Positions 57,601-64,000 of a stretch of 64,000 nt of DNA are shown here, piece after piece. Source of the stretch: Urophycis tenuis (lineage: Eukaryota > Chordata > Actinopteri > Gadiformes > Phycidae). Position numbers and translations under genes: made by a program. Location: assembly GCA_036785325.1 (NCBI GenBank), contig JAXIVH010000083.1:62001-126000 (forward strand), read 5' to 3'. Positions within the stretch are counted from its first letter, which is position 1, and the number at the start of each line of letters is the position of its first letter. The notes under the pieces were generated by a model. That model had not been told where the DNA came from and searched no databases. It saw only the letters and a list, made by a program, of their open reading frames with translations.

Positions 57601-60223
57601 TATTTGTTTTTTGCTTCAAGGGCGTTATGACTTGCATCAGCCACTATATGTCTGTGAGTCGTGTCAGCAGCAGTGGACCCCCGATTTAAAGGACCTCCTT
57701 AGGAGTGGATATTGGCCGGCGACTGTCAACACGTCCACACTGTATACGCTGGACCTCCTTAGCTCCTTTCAGGAACTCAAGGTTATAGCCCCGGGGTTCT
57801 CCAGACAGGCTTTCGCTAAGCTGCTGGAGCATCGCACAAAGTGTGGAGGAAGAGTAAGTGGAATTGTTTTTCACTGTGTTCTAAATTTCTTCTACACAAG
57901 CAGACAAAATCACAAAAAAATATTTAATTCTATGTCTTCCAGTCTGGACATATCAGTGGCGATGCACTGCAGCGGAGCTTCTTGGAGTTTTCATATGCTT
58001 CATTTGAGGAAGACCAGCTCTGCTGTGGCGAACCTTTCACCTGCCCAGCCTGCACACCAGAAATGTTGGCTGTTGCAGCAGATGGGAACAGGAAGCTATA
58101 TCGCTTTCGCCGCAGTGGAAGGTGCTGTTTCTTCCAGTAATTTTATTGATTTATCTGTGTACTTTTTGTAATCATGGATTGATTTCCTATTTTTCTGTCT
58201 TCCTCAGCTCTGATGACCCTGGTTTTTTTGAGGGGCTCTTTGTGGCTAAAGACGGTGCAGTGTCTGAATTTGTGGACACTGTACGGAGATCAGTGAAAAA
58301 TGCAAGTTCTTATCAGAATTTGACAAAAATAGTTAATAAAACAGCCATCTACTGTTTTCTACCTTGATATCCTTCCCATTGTAACTACCTATGCCTGCCA
58401 ACTACTCTAAAATCAAATTGAAAGAATAACTGGCATATATTGTATAACACCATTGCTTTAATTTGATTTGTTATGTGTATTATGTCATAGACACAGGGAA
58501 GAGGCACATGTGGGGACTCACAGTGGACAGCAGCAAGGGAGACTTCAAGGAGGGCTTCCAAACTGGATGAAGAGGGGATGGAAGTTGCTGTGTGTCGCCA
58601 TGGGTTCCTTCTGAAGGCTCTCAATATGTTCAGAGGGGAGATATTTGCTTACCCTCTGTTCCTTCAATAGGAGCTCATGCCAGCCAAGCCACAGTTCTTT
58701 GCAATGGATGTGGCCTGCAAGTACTGGCCATACCTGGAGAAAGCTGCCAGTGTCCTTCCTGCTCTCCAGGAGCTGACCAAAATGAGACCATTCCTCAGTG
58801 TTATGCATGCTCGTGCTCATGCTACTAAGTGTGAGGTATGTTTAATATTTTTTGGATCATATGTGCATTCCTTATGCTTACAACCACATTAATGATATAA
58901 AATTGCTCTCTTTTTGCAAGACTATTGCATCTACCCTTTGCTAACAGACTAAATGGAGTGGTAGGAACCAGGAAGGAGCAGGGACAACTGCCGGTGAGGA
59001 GGTCGAGCAGGTCAACAGCTACCTCTCCCGTTGTGCCCTGACGACAAAATACATGTCTAAAGCAGGTGATTGTCCCATATTCTTGCATACCTGTATATAT
59101 ATACCTTTGCATATATCATAATCTTATTATTTGCTTTCAACAGCACGGGTGGACATGCTTACACTGCATGCAATGGGGTGGAACCACCAAAAAAATGGCT
59201 CTCTACACCAGGCCCTTTCCACAAGATATGTGAAGGTAAGTCTCACGTGTCTCCCTTTAATAGTTTTGTGTACACTTGGCCTGTTGTCAGTCATACAAAG
59301 TTTTAATTCAGACTATTGTGTAACACTTCATCAGACCTGTCAGAGACTCATTGATGAGACTGCAAGGCTAGCTGACGTCCAAACACAGCTACAATGCTCA
59401 GATGAGACAGTGTCACAGTGGACCTCAGATGTGAAGGAATGGGCAGCTGATGGTAAGCATGACCAAATAACAGAAAACAACATATATCCTTTTCTAATAC
59501 TATTGACTGACTGAGTTCTACAGATGAATTCTATGGTGCCATCACCTGCCACCAGCCAACATCATGTCACTATTAGATGTTATGTATTCATGTCGTGTTT
59601 ATTGTAACTTCCAGTTTCCTTACAGGAAGCATACATACACAGTTATATGTAAGACCAATTCAAACATTGAAACTGTTGTGTGTTGTTATTTTCTATCACT
59701 ATTATTTCTACAGAGACACTACAGACATCTGATCCCACTGAAGACACCACACACACGGGCCTTCAACAGTCAATTGAGGGCCTTTACCTTCGTGTGAGGC
59801 AGCGGAAGCAAACCCTTTACCGCCAGAATGGTATGACTATATTATATAATAGGTTGATGAAATCAAATTGCTGTATTTAAGGTTTTTGTTAACACTTCAC
59901 TAACAAATACAGTATGTATGTAAACTAGTTGCTGTTAAGCTAGTTAGTAAATTATTATTACTATTATTAAATTCTGTTCTTTAAATGATCGACTGTGTGC
60001 AGTGCATTTTTGTTCTTGTTGAACAGTTCTGTCTCAAGCCTCTATCTTCTTTTCATGTCTTTCTAGACAGCAGCAAACTTCGCCATCGCCTTCGAAGGAA
60101 GCTGGCAGATGAAAAAAAGGTCCTTCTTCAGGAGATGCAGAAGTACAACGATCTTGTGCAAGCCTCTGCCACAAATATTGATGCAGCCATGGTGGAGCAT
60201 TCCCTGACTGGAGAGAGCACTGT

Positions 60224-60915
60224 GGGCCTCATTTACTAACATTTGCGACCGCAGCGTAATCTGCGCCAGCGCCGAGCCGTTATTTGCGCAGCATTCGTCA
60301 CCGCACTTTACGTTGTATTTATCAAACCCGTACTTCATCAGGCAATCAGCGCCATACTCCGCCCTAGTGTAATTAGCGCACCGTTAAAAGAAGGAAGAAT
60401 GGGTCTGCGTGTTTGCGTAACCATGGACGATCCAAGAAAAAGAAAACAAAAGTTCCGCGGCGATCAGCGACCACTTCCTGGTCGCTGATCGGCGCGGTGC
60501 CTTTGTCGGTGTCTTCTTCTTGCTCTTACAACAGCTGCCATGTCCTTGTTTACAGGCTCAAGCAAAACCCGCTTCCTGGTTTACACCTGCTTTTATGAGG
60601 CGGAGATTTGCGCTCCAATTCGAGTCGCGCACTTCTCAGGCAATCTTAGTAAAATACCACGCAATACATAATAAGGCGCACTTAACGCGTTACCTCCCAG
60701 CTCTTTGCGATTCACTCCCACTTCCCCTGATACACTCCCATTTATGCATATATATGAGGCGGGATGCGCAACTTGCCTATCGCCTCTTCGGAGGCAGGCT
60801 ATTTGCGTATTTACCCCGTTGCGCCACGTTAGTAAATACGGTTCCATGTTTTTGCGCCTATTTTACCCGCAAATTACGCTAGAAATGGACGCAATTCTGA
60901 TAGTAAATGAGGCCC
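60224..60915. mobile_element. 692-bp MITE inside a KDZ exon
   Basis: Termini GGGCCTCATTTACTA are inverted at the right end. TGT (60221-60223 and 60916-60918) is duplicated. Removing the element plus one TGT rejoins the exon in frame (GESTV then SSIWPWEV). The interior is rich in GCGCA-type motifs and carries no gene. Confidence 0.85.
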
Positions 60916-61960
60916 TGTGTCTTCAATATGGCCATGGGAGGTTCATGGCAGCGGTATGTCAGTTTTAAATGCTTCATATAAACATTAACAACATTTAATA
61001 ACATTGTTTTTTAGGAAAATTCTACTTAGTATGCCTTTAACTGAGTCATCCAAATTGCATATGGAGTGTTTTAATTTTCATCTAGTTTATGGATTTATTT
61101 TCAGTTTTCTTATGTATCAATTTTCTAAAAAGTACCCGTTTATAGTTTCAAACAATTTGTGATGCTATTATACAAGACTGTCCCATGTATGCATGTAACT
61201 GTTTTTGATTTTTAGCAAACATCACAATCAAGAAACAGCTGCATGACCAACTGATGTTGACAAAGCATCTGCAAGAAGAGAAAAATGTTTTGGTGTTGGA
61301 GATGGCACAACACTGCACATGGTTGCAGAACCTGGCAGTGGTTCTCAAGAACAAGGTGGCTGAGGAGGGAAAGTAGGAAAACTTAGCAATACATCTACAG
61401 TATGAGTTTCAAATGACAAAAAATCAGACCAAATCAGCCTTAGTCAGAGCTTGGATGGAGTAGGCTTTGTTTGCCATGTTCATTTGGCTTGTGCATAATA
61501 AGATGGCAATTATAGTTGGTTGCTGGAGAGATATTCAGTTCAATTCAATTTTTTTTTTATATAGTGCCAAATCGTAACAGAAGTTATCTCAGGACACTTT
61601 TCATATAGAGCAATTCAGACACTGGCTGCCTCTTTGGTCCTTGCAGCAAAACCTCTCACTGTTCTAGTAACCTCTCGCTGTAGATTTGAAGAGAGGCCTT
61701 TCTGCTACTATCTTTTGACGTAGTATGTCTCTAATGTAATCTCTTGTGTATTTTCAAATGTAGAAACGGGAAGTGAAGGACTTTGCTGTCTCCTACGAAG
61801 GAGACTTTCAGAGGTGTTGGACAGGTTTCAAGTGGTCCTTCAACAGTACAAGACTGCTTTAGGTCCTGAGGCCTCTGTCCTTCAACATGTTGAAGAGGAA
61901 GAACATGGTGACCTTAGCAGCCCAGACACCAGTGAAGATGAAGAGGAGAACACAATGTAG

Positions 61961-62289
61961 GTCATTTATTTATGTTTCTATGTTTGTTTGTTTATTTCCA
62001 GTCATTCACAAACCTAGACCTGTTACTGTTACTCTCGAAGGATTCTTAATGCTTTACACACCTTGTTGATTTTAAAACAGTTCAACTTCTGACTTAAAAT
62101 TCTGCTTTTTTGTTTTTCTGTATTTCCACAGATTGAGTCTGGACAAAGAGAATTGTGGCTAAGGAAATGTGCTTTGAGTGGTTGGAAGACTACTCGCTTT
62201 GACGCTTCACACATTCATAAACTGTTGGCATTGGCTGCAATGCAAGGTGCCAGCTGCTAATCAGTTTTTAGCTAACTATTCATACGCTT
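61961..62289. other. Downstream of KDZ, no gene seen
   Basis: TTTCCACAG|ATTGAGTCTG near 62130 could be a further splice acceptor of a 3' UTR exon; nothing coding. Confidence 0.4.
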
Positions 62290-62400
62290 TCACACACACT
62301 CCAGTATCTTGCTCAAGGACACTTCAAAATGCAGACTGGAGGAGCCGGGGATCGAACTCCCGATCACATCGCACATCAGAATTAGTCTGCCATCCTATAT
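62290..62400 (-). repeat. tRNA-like dispersed repeat fragment
   Basis: TTGCTCAAGGACACTTC, then GGAGCCGGGGATCGAACTCC. Read on the minus strand, GGGAGTTCGATCCCC resembles a tRNA B-box. The same consensus family supplies the repeat at 4620-5120. Not a tRNA gene: no acceptor stem or anticodon arm is seen. Confidence 0.5.
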
Positions 62401-63444
62401 CTTTGAAAAATCAACCTATATCTGTTTGCACAGCATTTTGCTCAAAGGCAATGTGTCTCAAAATGCATGACGCTGCACTCCAGCACCAATCAAACTCAGG
62501 ACAATCATTTGAATGAATTATGAATAGATTTCAAAGTCATTTGCTGATCACTCTTGTGCTTCCCATACAATGAACGGTGTCATATTTGTTGACCTCATGA
62601 CTTTGGCATGGAATCTGGTGCACAGTGATGGTCCCCAGAAGATGAATCCTGCCTTCTTTGATGACATCATGACCTTTCCCCAACATGCAGTTATCCCAAA
62701 GGGCAGCAGCAGCACCAGAGGAGGCTGCCTTCAAGTCAAAACCAACTGTCATTTTTAGACGGTTTCATTCATTTGCTGGACTTATCTGTTTACTGATGTG
62801 GCTTGAGTGAGGCTTAAGTAAAAATCAATCAAATCAAATCCTAAATCAATCATAACATGTTTGGAGGAGACCCTTTTGATTGATAGAAAAGGCGTGATTG
62901 TTCAAAAATAGTATGTGTACATGCTTACTGGTTCAGTACTACATCACCATTCAAGATACACAGTATCCCTTAAAAGGATGTAGAAGTCAGAAGCAACATA
63001 AATTCTTTCTTAAAAATATTTTTTGTCATTAAAGCATTATACATTATACATTGTTATAGGAAATAGACATACATAAAATAAATTGCATTATATTATGTAC
63101 AAATACATGTGTTATGTTATATGTTATTATTTGATTCCATGTTTTGTTGTCACTGCTTTTCAAGTTAGCCTGGCCTCGTAGTCCAGTGTTATGAATAAAT
63201 ACAGTCTTATGGCTTATTTGACAAATATGCATTTGAAAGAATTTGAATTCCATGAAAGATAACAAATAAAATATTGCCAAAGATGAGTATTTTTTGTTTT
63301 CACATTTCCATACATACAAAGAAAGGGAAACAAACATAAACTTTATACAGTCTACATACTTATATGTGGAACGTTGTTATATTATTAGTGCACGGGGCAA
63401 AGCCCCGAGCACTATTGTTATCCTGTGGTTTTTTACTTATTACA
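62401..63444. other. No gene seen
   Basis: Only short frames. GTGCACGGGGCAAAGCCCCGAG at 63387-63410 includes a CGGGGC...GCCCCG hairpin. Confidence 0.45.
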
Positions 63445-63984
63445 GTGTAAACCGCTTATAGTGATCATGTTTGTCCAGAGCCAATTTGAACACTATAAGC
63501 GGTTGATTGCTAAAACCGAAGTTACATTATTTTTTATGTAGAATATTATCTTAATGCCATTTGTATGTTTTTTCAATGAGAAAAATGAAATGAAACAGAT
63601 AGCTTCCGCATTTACTTAATTTTATTACAGTATCGTGCAAGATTATACAGTATACTGCGCTCTGCGCAGACATAGACTAACTCTGATAGGCTACGTAACA
63701 GGCCTATTAGGCTATGTGGTGCGTCGGATGCAGCCGGTGCTTTTTTTTAAACAAAGTCTGAAAATAACGTTTGAAACAAATGCTTAATCACAGCACAGTA
63801 CTGCGCAGTACGCGGACATAACTCCAATAGCCCACTCTCGTTGCTTAATCAGACTCCACAAGGTAGCCCGAGGAATGCCCAGCTTCACCGCAGCATCTCG
63901 TTGACTTTTTTTTGGTAACTTATCATATGCCTCGAGGAGTCTACGTTTTTCTGTCATAGAAAATGACTTTCTTTTTCCAGCCAT
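63445..63984 (-). mobile_element. pogo/Tigger-type element, internally deleted, runs to near the window end
   Basis: CAGTGTAAACCGCTTATAGTG after TTA (63441-63465) and the inverted CACTATAAGCGG at about 63491-63502 resemble Tigger ends, which use TA duplications. The transposase N-terminus lies on the minus strand at the right. The other end may lie outside the window. Confidence 0.6.
63784..63984 (-). pseudogene. pogo/Tigger transposase N-terminus (CENP-B type HTH)
   Basis: Starts MAGKRKSFSMTEKRRLLEAY and continues KKSQRDAAVKLGIPRATLWS, the CENP-B/psq helix-turn-helix that binds the element ends. After LIKQRE the sequence departs from the family and stops at 63784, so the DDE domain is deleted. 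66 residues remain. Confidence 0.75.
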
Positions 63985-64000
63985 GATCGCCAGCTAGTTC

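Larger units (their letters stand above)
54269..61960 (+). pseudogene. KDZ (Kyakuja-Dileera-Zisupton) transposase gene, about 16 exons
   Basis: Exons that splice in phase: 54269-54370, 54741-54848 (basic KRGCAGRGKPRGQRGGRRR), 55156-55245, 56466-56673 (LCGLCHEPAVI), 57003-57225 (CxC cluster CRECLPEEWFCGDCD), 57268-57366 (VILITIN), 57621-57853 (YVCESCQQQWTPDL), 57943-58121 (CPACTPEMLAVAADGNRKLY, first Asp), 58208-58301, 58491-58835 (LDEEGMEVAVCRHGFLLKAL, FAMDVACKYWPYLE second Asp, HARAHATKCE), 58948-59065 (TAGEEVEQVNSYLSR, Glu), 59144-59235, 59335-59452, 59714-59830, 60067-60953 (holding a MITE), 61216 to about 61370, 61764-61960. KDZ enzymes are large DDE-type cut-and-paste transposases of fish and fungi. 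Defects: frame breaks in the 57003 exon (A7 run), an in-frame TAG at 58668, the MITE, and an uncertain last junction. The intron after 58301 appears to use a GC donor (AAT|GCAAGT). Confidence 0.85.

Noticed and set aside
62330..62370. Possible tRNA gene
   Set aside because: Only a B-box-like stretch; no A-box or cloverleaf, and it is part of a common dispersed repeat.

Overview
The window looks like teleost fish genomic DNA: about 64 kb of AT-rich sequence, vertebrate-style split genes with GT-AG introns, many (CA)n, (GA)n and (TC)n microsatellites, and a transposon mix typical of ray-finned fish (L2-type LINEs, DIRS gag, Helentron with endonuclease, PIF/Harbinger, many hAT families, P-element-like THAP9, KDZ/Zisupton, Ty3/gypsy, pogo/Tigger). 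No rRNA, CRISPR or prokaryotic operon structure is visible. Most coding capacity is mobile DNA; only two loci look like ordinary host genes.

Layout. 0-6 kb: remnants of a hAT, an L2-type LINE and a DUF4371-type hAT, a 46-bp minisatellite and a solo LTR. 6.3-10.1 kb: a PIF/Harbinger transposon with a + strand transposase, a convergent - strand Myb-like protein and long terminal inverted repeats. 10.5-14.0 kb (-): a USP37-like deubiquitinase gene with a MITE in one intron; where the Cys-box would be expected there is a long pyrimidine-rich minisatellite. 15.5-17.9 kb (+): an eight-exon gene of an uncharacterised fish family often labelled SAMD3-like. 19-22.4 kb: DIRS gag, then the N-terminal exons of a hAT. 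24.3-28.2 kb: a Helentron that keeps zinc-finger, helicase and endonuclease parts but not the Rep domain. 30.4-32.9 kb: a nearly intact hAT transposase (789-codon open frame).

35.1-49.7 kb: a MADF-BESS gene whose last exon is split by a 12.6-kb set of nested transposons. Each layer can be dated relative to the others by its target-site duplication (TSD): BED-zinc-finger hAT (TSD CTTGTCGC) containing (a) a P-element-like THAP transposon, itself hit by a hAT-like MITE, and (b) a second hAT (TSD ATCTAGTA), itself hit by a young Ty3/gypsy element with 160-bp LTRs. 50.2-51.8 kb: a hAT inside a hAT, both with TSDs. 51.9-52.3 kb: an LTR. 54.3-62.0 kb (+): a long KDZ (Kyakuja-Dileera-Zisupton) transposase gene of about 16 exons, with LINE and MITE insertions. 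Right edge: the N-terminus of a pogo/Tigger transposase.

Functionally the window is a repeat-rich insertion haven. The transposases encode binding and cutting of their own termini, and several elements carry an accessory DNA-binding protein (Myb-like, MADF-BESS). Many frame breaks fall in homopolymer runs, so some elements that look dead may be intact in the real genome.
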